A stretch of DNA of 64,000 bases from the NCBI GenBank assembly GCA_947259005.1, contig CAMYKP010000012.1:214384-278383 (forward strand), read 5' to 3'. Source of the stretch: an uncultured Parasphingopyxis sp. (GTDB lineage Bacteria; Pseudomonadota; Alphaproteobacteria; Sphingomonadales; Sphingomonadaceae). The notes beneath the pieces are model-generated. The model had not been told where the DNA came from and did no database searches. It was given only the letters and a program-made list of their open reading frames with translations. This document shows positions 26,764 to 36,660 of this stretch, piece by piece. The translations under genes and the position numbers were made by a program. Position 1 is the stretch's first letter, and the number at the start of each line of letters is the position of its first letter.

Positions 26764-28083
26764 TCAGCCGAGTTCGCCAATCAATCGCGCCAGTTCGACG
26801 ACCGTCTGGTCGGCATGGAAACCGCCGATGATCTGAAGCCCGATGGGCAGGCCGTCTGCGTCTTCGCCAATCGGCACGCTGGCGGCTGGAAGCCCCGGAT
26901 AGGTGGCGATGCTGACCCAGCCAAACTGTTCGCCGAACCCGCGTTCCTCACCATTCACAATCAGCTTGCGTTCGCCCATCGGCACGGAGCTGTGGGGAAA
27001 GGCAGTCGTGCCGGCATTGGGGCAAAGGATCGCGTCAAAATCTTCGAACAACGAACGGAACTGGCGCTGCGCCCGGGCCTGCTGATCGAGCATGTCCATC
27101 CAGCCCGGGAAATCGGGCAACGGATAATCGGATGCCGGATCGCGTGCAGCGAGCACCGTCAGCAGCATATGGAGATATTGGCGGTGCAACGCGGCAAGGT
27201 CGGGCAACAGATCGCTCTGGCGCGCAACCGCCGCCCCGGCGCGCTCGCAACGTTCCGCTGTCTCGTCGATGGCCGTTACGATTGCATCGTCGACGATCGC
27301 GAGATCGGTATCGGTCACGACGAGCAGGCGGCTATCCTTCAGGCTCTTCCGCCGGGTGCGGGGCAGCGCGATGTCCGATGTCAGGTCGAGCGCAAGGGCG
27401 AGATCGGCGGCGCTGCGCGCTAGCGGACCCGTGACCGAAAGCGGGATATCCGCACCGTCGGTGCCGGGGAAGAAATGGCCTTCGAGCGGGACAACGCCAT
27501 AGCTCGGCTTGAGCCCGTAAACCCCGCAGAAATTGGCGGGAATTCGTACCGAGCCCCCGATGTCCGACCCGAATTCGAGCGGCACCATGCCTGCGGCCAG
27601 CGCGGCCGCGGACCCGCCCGACGACCCGCCGACAACCCGCGAGTGATCATGCGGATTGTTTGTTCGGCCATAGACCGGATTGTCCGACTGCCAGTCGGCA
27701 AGCATCGGCGGAACATTGGTCTTGCCGAGCAGGATCGCACCGGCCGATTTGAGGCGCTGGACGACGAGAGAATCTTCCTGGGCGATAAAACCCTTCGCCG
27801 ATTCAAGGCCCCAGGTTGTCGGCAGGCCAGCCACGTCATGCGATTCCTTGATCGTCATCGGCACGCCGAGAAGCGGCCTGGCCTCGCCGGCAGTATTGGC
27901 CTTGTCGGCGGCGCGTGCCGCTTCGCGGGCCCGGTCGAAATCGCGAACGACAACGGCATTGATATCGCCGTCCCGCTCTTCGATCCGGGAAATCGCCGCT
28001 TCGCATTCGGCTTCGGCGCTGGTTTCACCCCGGGCGATTGCCTGGGCGGTTTCGAGTGCTGTCTTCTCGCTGACGGAAATCAT
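26764..28083 (-). CDS. Amidase signature family enzyme
   Basis: A 439-residue amidase. The glycine/serine-rich signature GGSSGGSAAALAAGMVPLEFG and GSDIGGSVRIPANFCGVYGLKPS carry the cis-Ser/Ser pair, and the catalytic Lys is in VPMTIKESHDVAGLPT. The family hydrolyses amides of carboxylic acids in the cytoplasm; the substrate is not predictable. GatA of the tRNA amidotransferase is unlikely, as no gatB/gatC is near. It is likely in one transcription unit with the FadB-like gene upstream (41-base gap). Confidence 0.9.
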   Translation of the reverse strand: MISVSEKTALETAQAIARGETSAEAECEAAISRIEERDGDINAVVVRDFDRAREAARAADKANTAGEARPLLGVPMTIKESHDVAGLPTTWGLESAKGFIAQEDSLVVQRLKSAGAILLGKTNVPPMLADWQSDNPVYGRTNNPHDHSRVVGGSSGGSAAALAAGMVPLEFGSDIGGSVRIPANFCGVYGLKPSYGVVPLEGHFFPGTDGADIPLSVTGPLARSAADLALALDLTSDIALPRTRRKSLKDSRLLVVTDTDLAIVDDAIVTAIDETAERCERAGAAVARQSDLLPDLAALHRQYLHMLLTVLAARDPASDYPLPDFPGWMDMLDQQARAQRQFRSLFEDFDAILCPNAGTTAFPHSSVPMGERKLIVNGEERGFGEQFGWVSIATYPGLPAASVPIGEDADGLPIGLQIIGGFHADQTVVELARLIGELG

Positions 28084-28123
28084 GGCATTCTCCTTGAGCC
28101 CGTGCGGGGACGAGACTGAGGGC

Positions 28124-30175
28124 CTAGTTAAACTTTTCGCCAGTCGCCGCCTTGTCTTTCAGCAACTGCGACAGGCGGAACTTCTCGCCCAGCCTTGCCC
28201 CATGCTTTTCAAGTCCGGCGACCACTAAATCCAGCCCGACCGTATCCGCCCAGAACATCGGACCGCCCGTAAAGAGCGGCCAGCCATAGCCGTTGATCCA
28301 GACGACATCGATATCGCTGGCCCGCTGCGCCATGCCTTCCTCAAGGATCAGCGCGCCTTCATTGACCATCGGATACAGGAGCCGCTCGAGTATCTCGTCC
28401 TTCGAAATCTCGCGCTGCTCGACCCCCTTCTTTTCGGCGAATTCCGCGATCACCTGCTTGACGGCATCGGACGGTGTGCGCTGGCGCACCTCGTCATAAT
28501 CGTAAAAGCCAGCCCCCGTTTTCTGCCCGCGGCGGTCCATCGCGCACAGCGCGTCCCGGATGCTCTCGATACGGGTCGGATCCCGGTGCCAGCCGATATC
28601 GAGGCCCGCGAGATCGGACATCTGGAACGGCCCCATCGGGAAACCAAAATCGAGCAATACCTCGTCGACTTCCCAATAATTCGCCCCTTCCATGATCAGC
28701 GCATTGGCCTGTTGCTGGCGCGGGCTGAGCATCCGGTTGCCGATAAAGCCGTCACACACTCCGGCGACGACAGCGATCTTGCCGATTTTCTTGGCGAGCT
28801 TCATTGCCGTGGCGAGCACCTGGTCCGACGTCTTCTCGCCGCGCACGACTTCCAGCAGTTTCATGACATTGGCCGGTGAGAAAAAGTGCAGGCCGAGCAC
28901 GGCTTCGGGCCGCGCGGTCGCCGTCGCAATCTCGTCGACATTCAGGTAGCTGGTGTTGGAAGCAAGGATAGCGCCCTGCTTCACCACCGAATCGAGCTTG
29001 GCGAACACCTCTTTCTTCACATCCATATTCTCGAACACGGCTTCGATGACGAGGTCGCAATCGGCAAGGTCGTCATAGTCCAGCGTCGGCGTCAGCAGGC
29101 CCATCGCCTGCTCCACCTGTTCGCCGGTCATCCGCCCGCGCTGGGCCGTACGCTCGTAATTTTTGCGCATGACGCCGGTGCCGCGATCAAGCGCTTCCTG
29201 CTCCATCTCCAGGATCGTCACAGGGATCCCGGCGGAGAGGAAGTTCATCGAAATGCCGCCGCCCATCGTGCCCGCGCCGATCACGCCAACCTTGCCCACC
29301 GGCAGAAGCTCGATATCCCTGGCGATGCCTTCGATCTTGTTGGCCGCTCGCTCGGCAAAGAAATAGTGGCGCATGGCGGCCGATTGCGTGCCGCCCATCA
29401 GCCCCATGAACAGTTCACGCTCTTTTTTGACCCCGTCTTCATACGACATTTCTCCAGCGGCCTTTACCGCCTCGATCGCAGCAGCCGGTGCATCGAAGCC
29501 GCGCAGCTTGCGACCATGCTTGGCACGAAACTCGTCAAAGATTGCCGGATTTTCGACACCATCGCGATTGGCTGTACCCTCGCTCGAACGCGGCACAGGC
29601 TTGCCGATCTGGTTGCGGGCGAACGCTATCGCATCTTCGGCAAGGCTGTCTTCACCGACAATCGCGTCGACCAGCCCGATGGCTTCCGCCTTCTTGGCCG
29701 GAATCGGATTGCCGACGACAACCATCGGCAAGGCAGCTTCGGCCCCGACAACGCGCGGAAGGCGCTGCGTACCGGCGGCACCCGGAATCAGCCCGAGCTT
29801 GACCTCAGGCAGGCCCAGCTTGGCGGAAGGAACAGCGACTCGGTAGTGGCAAGCCAGTGCGACTTCGCAGCCGCCGCCCAGCGCCGTGCCGTGAATGGCG
29901 GCAACCACGGGCTTGTCGCTGGCTTCCAGCCGGTCAAGCGCATCGCCAAGATTCGGCCCCTGGGGCGGCTTGCCGAACTCGGTAATGTCCGCGCCGGCAA
30001 AGAAGGTCCGGCCGTCGCAGCGAATGACCACCGCTTTGACGCTGTCGTCGCCAAGCGCCTCGTCGATACCGTCAACCAGCCCCTGGCGAACAGCAGCGCC
30101 CAGCGCGTTGACCGGCGGATTGTTGGAAATGATGACGAGCACGTCGTCATGGCGTTCGGTGGTGATAACTGACAT
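28124..30175 (-). CDS. FadB-like enoyl-CoA hydratase/3-hydroxyacyl-CoA dehydrogenase fusion
   Basis: A 683-residue beta-oxidation multienzyme. An N-terminal crotonase domain (about 1-190; both Glu in [17 protein letters not shown] and [20 protein letters not shown]) is followed by an NAD-binding domain ([21 protein letters not shown]) and two C-terminal 3HCDH domains ([38 protein letters not shown]). It hydrates enoyl-CoA and oxidises the 3-hydroxyacyl-CoA to 3-ketoacyl-CoA. It is divergent from the acyl-CoA synthetase gene, with a half-site TTGACGTAAC between them (30242-30252). Confidence 0.94.
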   Translation of the reverse strand: MSVITTERHDDVLVIISNNPPVNALGAAVRQGLVDGIDEALGDDSVKAVVIRCDGRTFFAGADITEFGKPPQGPNLGDALDRLEASDKPVVAAIHGTALGGGCEVALACHYRVAVPSAKLGLPEVKLGLIPGAAGTQRLPRVVGAEAALPMVVVGNPIPAKKAEAIGLVDAIVGEDSLAEDAIAFARNQIGKPVPRSSEGTANRDGVENPAIFDEFRAKHGRKLRGFDAPAAAIEAVKAAGEMSYEDGVKKERELFMGLMGGTQSAAMRHYFFAERAANKIEGIARDIELLPVGKVGVIGAGTMGGGISMNFLSAGIPVTILEMEQEALDRGTGVMRKNYERTAQRGRMTGEQVEQAMGLLTPTLDYDDLADCDLVIEAVFENMDVKKEVFAKLDSVVKQGAILASNTSYLNVDEIATATARPEAVLGLHFFSPANVMKLLEVVRGEKTSDQVLATAMKLAKKIGKIAVVAGVCDGFIGNRMLSPRQQQANALIMEGANYWEVDEVLLDFGFPMGPFQMSDLAGLDIGWHRDPTRIESIRDALCAMDRRGQKTGAGFYDYDEVRQRTPSDAVKQVIAEFAEKKGVEQREISKDEILERLLYPMVNEGALILEEGMAQRASDIDVVWINGYGWPLFTGGPMFWADTVGLDLVVAGLEKHGARLGEKFRLSQLLKDKAATGEKFN

Positions 30176-30355
30176 GGGGGATTCTCCGATAGCGTTTTCT
30201 TTTGCTTGTCGCGCATAGCCTGGGGGGCTGGCAAGGCTGTCGTTACGTCAACTGCCTATGCCCTTGTGATTAAGGGCTGCGCACCATAGCAAGAGCAAAA
30301 GACAGAAGCCGGGGAATCGCGAATCCACCGGCCATTCCTTGTGGAGAGAATTTAC

Positions 30356-32116
30356 GTGACGAATATTGAACTCAACCCCGACCATCCCGATTGGCCGGTG
30401 GTCTCGCTCGAGCAGGCAAATGCCATGTTGACCGCCGAAGGCAGTCCGTTCGAAACCGAGGAAGTCGAGATTAACGGACGTCCGACGACCGTCTGGAAAA
30501 ATATTCCGCCCACATTTGCCGATTTCGCCCGACTTGCCCGCGCCGCGTTCGCCGAACGCGAGTTCATTGTGCTCGAGGATGAGCGCATCACTTATGAGGC
30601 CTGGTTCCGCGCTTCCGTGGCGCTGGCGCACAAATTGCGCGAGCTGGGCGTCGAAAAAGGGGATCGGGTCGCCCTTGCCGCACGCAACCTGCCCGAATGG
30701 CCGGTCGCCTATTTCGCCATATTGTCCCTCGGTGCGATTGCCGTACCGCTCAACGGTTGGTGGACAGGCGGGGAGCTCGAATATGGTCTGCAGGACTCCG
30801 GTGCGGAACTGCTGATCGCCGACGGTGAGCGCTATGAGCGCATCAAACCGCATCTCGACAACCTTCCCGCCGTTGAAAAGATCATCGTTACCCGTCCGGG
30901 TGGGCCTCTCGACGAGGGCGTGATCGCGCTCTCCGATCTGATCGGAGAGACCAGTGACTGGGCCAGTCTCCCCGAAGCCGATTTCCCGGAAGCCGATATC
31001 GGACCGGAAACGGAAGCATCGATCCTCTATACGAGCGGTACGACAGGCAAGCCGAAGGGCGCCGTGGCGACGCATCGCAATTCGCTGACCAACCTGCTTT
31101 CCTCCGCCTATGCCACGACGCGCGGGGCGCTCAGGCGCGGCGAGACATTGCCGCCACCCGGCACATTGCCCGATCCAATGACAGTGCTGCTGGTCATCCC
31201 GCTCTTCCACGTTACCGGCTGTACCGCGATGATGGGGCCGGTCATCGTCGGCGGATCGAAACTTGTGCTCATGCACAAATGGGACACCGTCCGCGCGATG
31301 GCCTTGATCGAACGCGAAAAGGTCACGCTGACGGGCGGCGTTCCCACGATCGCCTGGCAGATCCTCGAACACCCGGACCGTGACCAGTATGATCTGACGA
31401 GCCTGAACAGCATCACCTATGGCGGCGCGCCTGCCTCGCCCGATCTCGTTCGCAAGATCAAGAGCGATTTCAACTCATCTCCCGCAATGGGCTGGGGAAT
31501 GACCGAAACGTCGGGCACAGTTACCGGTCATAGTGCCGAAGATTATCTGAACCGACCCGACAGCTGCGGGCCGCCAGTGCCGGTCGCCAAGCTCAAGATC
31601 ATGTCGGAAGACGGCACGCGCGAACTGCCGACCGGCGAGATCGGCGAGCTTTGGGCCTTTGGCGCGATGGTAGTGAAAGGCTATTGGAACAAGCCCGAAG
31701 CAAATGCCGAAACTTTTGTCGACGGGTGGATACGTACCGGGGATCTCGCCAGGCTGGACGAAGAAGGTTTCTGCTATATCTGCGACCGTGCGAAGGACAT
31801 GATCATACGCGGCGGCGAAAATATCTATTCTTCCGAGGTCGAGAACGTCCTTTACGATCACCCCGCCGTTACCGATGCAGCGCTTGTCGGACTGCCGCAC
31901 AAGCAGCTCGGCGAACAGCCGGCGGCCGTGGTTCACTGTGCGCCCGGCACGGAAGTCAGCGAAGCGGAACTGCAGGCATGGGTCGGCGAACGGCTGGCCA
32001 AGTTCAAGGTGCCGGTGAAGATCGTTTTCGTCGACGAAACCCTGCCCCGCAACGCCAACGGCAAGATCCTGAAGAAGGATCTTCCGAAACTCTATTTCCC
32101 GGAAGTCACAGCCTAG
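30356..32116 (+). CDS. Acyl-CoA synthetase (AMP-forming)
   Basis: About 586 residues of the adenylate-forming family. The P-loop-like YTSGTTGKPKGAV, the GWGMTETSG motif, TGDLARLDEEGFCYICDRAKDMIIRGGENIYSSEVE and the catalytic Lys in NANGKILKKDL are all in order. It activates a fatty or aromatic acid to its CoA ester with ATP. The GTG at 30356 is chosen for its GGAGAG ribosome site 7 bases upstream; an earlier GTG at 30341 is embedded in that site. It is the entry step for the neighbouring beta-oxidation genes. Confidence 0.92.
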   Translation: MTNIELNPDHPDWPVVSLEQANAMLTAEGSPFETEEVEINGRPTTVWKNIPPTFADFARLARAAFAEREFIVLEDERITYEAWFRASVALAHKLRELGVEKGDRVALAARNLPEWPVAYFAILSLGAIAVPLNGWWTGGELEYGLQDSGAELLIADGERYERIKPHLDNLPAVEKIIVTRPGGPLDEGVIALSDLIGETSDWASLPEADFPEADIGPETEASILYTSGTTGKPKGAVATHRNSLTNLLSSAYATTRGALRRGETLPPPGTLPDPMTVLLVIPLFHVTGCTAMMGPVIVGGSKLVLMHKWDTVRAMALIEREKVTLTGGVPTIAWQILEHPDRDQYDLTSLNSITYGGAPASPDLVRKIKSDFNSSPAMGWGMTETSGTVTGHSAEDYLNRPDSCGPPVPVAKLKIMSEDGTRELPTGEIGELWAFGAMVVKGYWNKPEANAETFVDGWIRTGDLARLDEEGFCYICDRAKDMIIRGGENIYSSEVENVLYDHPAVTDAALVGLPHKQLGEQPAAVVHCAPGTEVSEAELQAWVGERLAKFKVPVKIVFVDETLPRNANGKILKKDLPKLYFPEVTA

Positions 32117-32185
32117 GCAGGCAAACCAAAGCGGCACAATTGCGGTGGATGGCGGCCCCGCGCCATCGCCCCAGCCTTGCGTCGA

Positions 32186-32965
32186 CTAGCTGAACAGCGC
32201 GACGCTCTGCATCCCGGCTAGCACTGCGGTTCCGTCTGTCGACCACAGCCCCATTTGCTGGCTGCTGTTGCCGTGGCGGACGAGATCGGATTCGGTGCGC
32301 AGCAGCCACCAGCCATTCTCGGTCACCGGGGCTGGCTCGAGGATATTGGCGAACCAGTTGATCGAGCTGACCGGCGCGCCGCGCGATTGCAGCGCCACGG
32401 CGGCAGGCGGAAGCGCGTCTCCCATCACCATCAGCTCGATCATCGGATCGATGCCGTCACGCTCGGCAAGGCGCAGCCAGCGCGTGAAGCGCGGAAGGCC
32501 TTCCTCATCCGGGTTGCGGCTTTCGCGATACTGAAAATGATGTGTGAAGAATTCGGGCGGGCCGGAACGCAAATCATCGTCGGGCGGCGGCGGGCCGATA
32601 TTGGGGGCATCATGATGGGCATAATCGACTTCGGATTCGAGCGCCTTCATGAACACATAGATTGCGCGAAACCCCAGCCCTTTTTCGGACGTTATGTCGG
32701 ACTGGATAAAGGCCGCTGTCCGCCCTCGGCGCAACAGCTTGGTGGTGATCGTCACCTCACCGGCAAGCGGGCCAATGAACGAAATCTGCGCCGAACGGAG
32801 CGGCGGCAGATCCTCGGCAGACTGTTGGGCCGCATGAAGCCCGAGCGCCGCGCTCAGCCCGCCATAGGCCGTGCGCCCCTGCATCCAGGTCGATGGAATC
32901 TCGACTGTGAAACCGTCACCGGCAGGCGCAAAGTTGGCGAGGATCTGTTGGAGGTTGGTCGGCAT
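32186..32965 (-). CDS. Acyl-CoA thioesterase family protein (TesB-like)
   Basis: A 259-residue double hotdog protein. The first hotdog has GRTAYGGLSAALGLHAA, a family-typical helix, followed by LAGEVTITTKLLRRGRTAAFIQSDI. The second ends with VRHGNSSQQMGLWSTDGTAVLAGMQSVALFS, matching the TesB C-terminus. It should hydrolyse acyl-CoA. It is convergent with the acyl-CoA synthetase gene and begins the long minus-strand catabolic run to 36.5 kb. Confidence 0.85.
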   Translation of the reverse strand: MPTNLQQILANFAPAGDGFTVEIPSTWMQGRTAYGGLSAALGLHAAQQSAEDLPPLRSAQISFIGPLAGEVTITTKLLRRGRTAAFIQSDITSEKGLGFRAIYVFMKALESEVDYAHHDAPNIGPPPPDDDLRSGPPEFFTHHFQYRESRNPDEEGLPRFTRWLRLAERDGIDPMIELMVMGDALPPAAVALQSRGAPVSSINWFANILEPAPVTENGWWLLRTESDLVRHGNSSQQMGLWSTDGTAVLAGMQSVALFS

Positions 32966-33012
32966 GTTTTCCTGGTCTCTTGCTGATCCGTTAGTCCTGA
33001 GAGCGGGCGGCT

Positions 33013-33813
33013 CTATATTTCCTTGCCGGGCCTGCGCGACAGGCCGACATCGAGATGGGCGCCCGCGTCAAGCAGCAAGGTTTCACCGGTTGCAAGCCGC
33101 GTCGAACGATCGAGCAGCGTGACAATCCCGTCGGCCACATCTTCGGCCTGGCCAGCATGGGCGAGCGGCACTTTCTCCGCGATGGACGCGTTCAAGGCTT
33201 TAAGCCCCTCTTCGCCAAAGCGATCGGCAAACCAGCCGGTGCCAACATAACCGGGGCAGACCGCATTGATCCGGATATCCGGCGCGAGCGCCCGGGCCAG
33301 CGATTTCGTCATCGTGACCATCGCGCCCTTGGAGGCCGCATAGGCAACCGAGGAGCCGTTGCCGAATATGCCGGCGACGGAAGCAACATTGACGATGGTT
33401 CCGCCGCCCGCTTCCCGCATTGCGGTCGTGCAGGCGCGGATCATCTCGAACGCCGCCACGACGTTGAGGCGATAGATGGTCAGGAAGTCTTCGGCGTCGA
33501 GCGCATCCATATCCTCATGGTTCGCGAACTTCGTCGTCCCGGCATTGTTTACGAGCAGGTCGATCCGACCCCATTCGGCGAGAACCGCCTGGGCAAGTTT
33601 GTCCGCTTCGCCTGCGGCGAGATCGGCCCGAAAGGCCCTGGCATTGGCACCGCACTCCGCCGCCAGCGCTTCCGCATCGTCCCTGCTTTTCGAATAGTTG
33701 ATCGCAACCTTTGCGCCGCGTGCGGCCAACAGCTTTACCGTGGCCGCGCCAATCCCGCGTCCGCCGCCCGTAACGATGGCGACTTTGCCCGCAAAAAAAT
33801 CCTCCACCGTCAA
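33013..33813 (-). CDS. SDR-family oxidoreductase
   Basis: A 266-residue classical short-chain dehydrogenase: cofactor loop TGGGRGIG at about 17-24, NNAG, active-site Ser in [11 protein letters not shown], and YAASK. The alanine-rich cofactor region with NYSKSRDD does not settle NAD against NADP. It overlaps the upstream SDR gene by 4 bases (ATGA), so the two are translationally coupled. The substrate is unknown, probably a 3-hydroxyacyl-CoA or alcohol of the same pathway. Confidence 0.9.
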   Translation of the reverse strand: MTVEDFFAGKVAIVTGGGRGIGAATVKLLAARGAKVAINYSKSRDDAEALAAECGANARAFRADLAAGEADKLAQAVLAEWGRIDLLVNNAGTTKFANHEDMDALDAEDFLTIYRLNVVAAFEMIRACTTAMREAGGGTIVNVASVAGIFGNGSSVAYAASKGAMVTMTKSLARALAPDIRINAVCPGYVGTGWFADRFGEEGLKALNASIAEKVPLAHAGQAEDVADGIVTLLDRSTRLATGETLLLDAGAHLDVGLSRRPGKEI

Positions 33814-34613
33814 TGCGCCGCCTGTTTGGGAAGCTGACGCGTGACCGGATGGGATGAAGACAGCCCGCCATCGACTGCCAGCGCCTGTCCGTTGACATAG
33901 CTGGCATCATCGGATGCGAGGAAGGTGACCGCTCCCGCCAGTTCTTCGGGCTGGCCGCCGCGCTTCAGCGGGTTGAGCTGGCCGATCTTCTCGAGCTTCC
34001 CGGCATCGCGGGCATAGTCGAATACCGGCTTGGTCATGCCGGTCTCGATTATGCCGGGGCAGACTGCGTTGATCCGGACATTGCTGCCTGTCATCTGCTG
34101 CGCCGCCGTCTTCACGAGGTTGATGACGCCCGCCTTGGATGCCGAATAGGAGCTGGGCCCGGCACCTGAGCGGATGCCCGCTACCGATGCCGTGCAGATG
34201 ATCGCGCCGCCACCGCGTTTTTCGATCTCGGGCGCTGCATATTTGATCGCAAGATACGGCCCGATCAGGTTGACGCGGAGCACTTCGGCCCAGCTTTCGG
34301 CATCGGAATCGAACAGGCCGCCCGACAGCCCGCCGGTAATCCCGGCATTGGCAAAGACGATATCGATTCCGCCATTTTCGGCAACCGCCCGTTCGACCAG
34401 AGCCTTCACGTCGCTTTCGCTGCCCGCATCCATCTCGACGCCGATCGCCGTGCCGCCATCGGCAGTGATCATCTCGACCGTTTCATGCACCGTCGGCATT
34501 TTGTCCGCCGCGATAACCTTGCCGCCTTCCGCTGCAAAACGCCGCGCAGTCGCCCGGCCGATGCCGGATCCCGCGCCCGTGACGATAATCGATTTTCCTT
34601 CGAAGCGGTTCAT
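33810..34613 (-). CDS. SDR-family oxidoreductase
   Basis: A 267-residue short-chain dehydrogenase with [16 protein letters not shown], Ser in [11 protein letters not shown] and YSASK. An acidic-loop residue in VIAADKMPT suggests NAD(H). It is second of three tandem SDR genes on the minus strand. The start overlaps nothing upstream and lies 30 bases after the previous SDR stop. Which carbonyl or alcohol it handles is unknown. Confidence 0.9.
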   Translation of the reverse strand: MNRFEGKSIIVTGAGSGIGRATARRFAAEGGKVIAADKMPTVHETVEMITADGGTAIGVEMDAGSESDVKALVERAVAENGGIDIVFANAGITGGLSGGLFDSDAESWAEVLRVNLIGPYLAIKYAAPEIEKRGGGAIICTASVAGIRSGAGPSSYSASKAGVINLVKTAAQQMTGSNVRINAVCPGIIETGMTKPVFDYARDAGKLEKIGQLNPLKRGGQPEELAGAVTFLASDDASYVNGQALAVDGGLSSSHPVTRQLPKQAAH

Positions 34614-34643
34614 AGGCCTGTCCTCTCGCGATTCTTGTTCTTG

Positions 34644-35408
34644 TTATATGGTCCGTCCACCGTCGACGACGAGCGACTGGCCGGTCATGAAGGTCGAGGC
34701 TGGTGAAGCCAGATAGACCGCCGCGCCGGCAATCTCGTGCGGTTCCCCGATCCTGCGCAGCGGGGTCGAAGCGTTGACGGCTTTTTCCGCCTCCGGATTT
34801 TCCCAGAGCGCCCGGGCAAAATCGGTGCGGACCAGCCCCGGCGCGATGCAGTTCACCCGAACATTGTCCGGCCCAAACTCATGGGCGAGATTGCGGGCAA
34901 GCTGCATGTCGGCAGCCTTGGAGATGCAATAGGCACCGATCGTTTCGGAACCGCGCAGTCCGCCGATCGACGACACGACGATAATCGACCCTTCGCGGCG
35001 CTCGCGCATCTCGGGCGCGACCATCTGGATCAGCCAGTGATTGGACACGATATTATTGTCGAGGATCTTGCGGAACTGCTCGTCCTCCATCCCTGACATC
35101 GGCCCGTAATAGGGGTTGGAAGCCGCATTGCAGACCAGAATGTCTATCTTGCCAAAAGCCTTGCGCGTCTCGTCGACAAGATTTTGCAGATCGACTTTCG
35201 AGGAGATATTGGCGGGCACCGCAATCGCTGTGCCGTCGCCATGTTCGGCGTTGATCGCGGCAGCGACTTCGTCGCAGGGCTCGGGCTTGCGGCTTGAAAT
35301 GACAACCTTGGCGCCATGCACGGCCATTTCTTCCGCGATGGCTTTACCGATGCCACGTGAGGAACCGGTGATGATCGCGACTTTCCCGTCGAGATTGAAC
35401 TGAGACAT
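34644..35408 (-). CDS. SDR-family oxidoreductase
   Basis: A 254-residue short-chain dehydrogenase with TGSSRGIG (about 14-21), a CNAAS variant of the NNAG motif, Ser in VVSSIGGLRG and YCISK. The C-terminus FMTGQSLVVDGGRTI is typical. ISSRKPE after strand 2 suggests NADP(H). The start at 35408 gives the canonical N-terminus. It stands 17 bases after the phosphotransferase-fold gene, probably in the same transcription unit. Confidence 0.9.
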   Translation of the reverse strand: MSQFNLDGKVAIITGSSRGIGKAIAEEMAVHGAKVVISSRKPEPCDEVAAAINAEHGDGTAIAVPANISSKVDLQNLVDETRKAFGKIDILVCNAASNPYYGPMSGMEDEQFRKILDNNIVSNHWLIQMVAPEMRERREGSIIVVSSIGGLRGSETIGAYCISKAADMQLARNLAHEFGPDNVRVNCIAPGLVRTDFARALWENPEAEKAVNASTPLRRIGEPHEIAGAAVYLASPASTFMTGQSLVVDGGRTI

Positions 35409-35425
35409 AGGCCGTCCTTTTGTTA

Positions 35426-36490
35426 CTATGCGGGAGCGCCGGCAGCGCGGGCGAAGCCCCATGCCGCCTGGGCGAGTTCGGGCACGCGGCTTGAGCGTTC
35501 CTCGGCTTCCGGCGAAGAGGCCGTGCCATCCAGCCAGCGTTTCTTGATACCCTGTAGGATCCCGGTCAGCCGGAACAGGTTGTACGCGAAATACCAGTTG
35601 AGATCGGGCATGGAATCCCGGTCCGTCAGTTCGCAATAAAGCGCCGTCGCCTCTTCCAGCATCGGAACGCCGGTACCGGCCAGATCCTGCCCGCCCAGCG
35701 ACGCCGTGCCCGTGCCTTCCATCACCCAGTTCTGGGCGAGATAGGTAAAGTCGGCCAGTGGATCGCCAATCGTCGACAATTCCCAGTCGAGCACGGCCAG
35801 CACTTCGGGCCGGTCCGGGGCATAGATCATGTTGTCGATCCGGTAATCCCCATGGATCACCGAGGTGCGCGTCTGTTCGGGCACGGTTTTCGGCAACCAT
35901 TCGATCAGCCGCTCGACCTCATCGATCGTCTCGGTTTCGGAACGGCGATACTGTTTCGTCCAGGTGTTGATCTGGCGCTCGAAATAATTGCCCGGCTTGC
36001 CGTGATTTTCGAGGCCGATTTCCTTGTAATCGAGATTGTGCAGCCGGGCGAGCGTACCGATCATCGAACGATAGATAGAGGTCCGCTCGGCTGGCACCTG
36101 TTCCGGCAGCATCCCGTCCCAGAAGGTCCGGCCCTCCACCATCTCCATGATGTAAAAGGCAGAGCCGATTACATCGTCGTCCTCGCATAGGGCGTAAGGC
36201 TTTGCGACGGGAAAGCCGGTGGGGTGCAGACCCGCTATCGCCCGGTATTCGCGCTCTACCGCATGGGCCGATGGCAGGATCGGACCGAACGGCTTGCGGC
36301 GCAGGACCAGCGTGCGCCCCGCCTGGTCTTCGACCCGGTATGTCGGGTTGGATTGGCCGCCCGCGAATTTCGCATAGGACGCCAGCCCTGCAAACCCCTC
36401 GACATGCTCGCGCATCCACGCATCGAGATTATCCTCGTTCAGCCGATCCTTCTCGGCAACGCCTTCGGCGCTGATCGCTTTTTCACCCAT
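35426..36490 (-). CDS. Phosphotransferase family protein (APH fold, ACAD10/11-like)
   Basis: About 354 residues with an aminoglycoside-phosphotransferase fold: LVLRRKPFGP (ATP-binding Lys region), VIHGDYRIDNMIYAPDRPEVLAVLDWELSTIGDPLADF split here as HGDYRIDNM and LDWELSTIGD, the catalytic and metal-binding loops. Relatives sit with acyl-CoA dehydrogenases and resemble the kinase part of ACAD10/11, which phosphorylates 4-hydroxyacyl-CoA. That role fits this cluster but is inferred. I chose the start at 36490 for its GCAGGA site; 36508 is possible. A LiuR-like site lies upstream. Confidence 0.85.
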   Translation of the reverse strand: MGEKAISAEGVAEKDRLNEDNLDAWMREHVEGFAGLASYAKFAGGQSNPTYRVEDQAGRTLVLRRKPFGPILPSAHAVEREYRAIAGLHPTGFPVAKPYALCEDDDVIGSAFYIMEMVEGRTFWDGMLPEQVPAERTSIYRSMIGTLARLHNLDYKEIGLENHGKPGNYFERQINTWTKQYRRSETETIDEVERLIEWLPKTVPEQTRTSVIHGDYRIDNMIYAPDRPEVLAVLDWELSTIGDPLADFTYLAQNWVMEGTGTASLGGQDLAGTGVPMLEEATALYCELTDRDSMPDLNWYFAYNLFRLTGILQGIKKRWLDGTASSPEAEERSSRVPELAQAAWGFARAAGAPA

Positions 36491-36531
36491 TACTGCATCC
36501 TGCTTCATTGTGTCCCGAAACTTGACGTAAG

Positions 36532-36546
36532 CGTAACCCGGTGCCG
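36532..36546. promoter_or_regulatory. LiuR-like palindromic operator upstream of phosphotransferase gene
   Basis: TTGACGTAAGCGTAA resembles the sites at 26719 and 55701 (TTGACGT with a facing CGTAA). It is 42 bases upstream of the phosphotransferase start and in the divergent gap to the DUF885 gene. Confidence 0.45.
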
Positions 36547-36660
36547 TTGCCAAGTCGAGTGTCGGAATCGCCTATTCTCGCACAAAACTTGACGGGCAGC
36601 GCACAGTGGTCATTCATGCGAAAAACCGAAGACCCATCCCTGCATGAGGACGCCGCCGTC

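Noticed and set aside
28886-30172. A 428-codon plus-strand frame opposite the FadB-like gene.
   Set aside because: Fully antisense to conserved crotonase and dehydrogenase motifs; no start signals.
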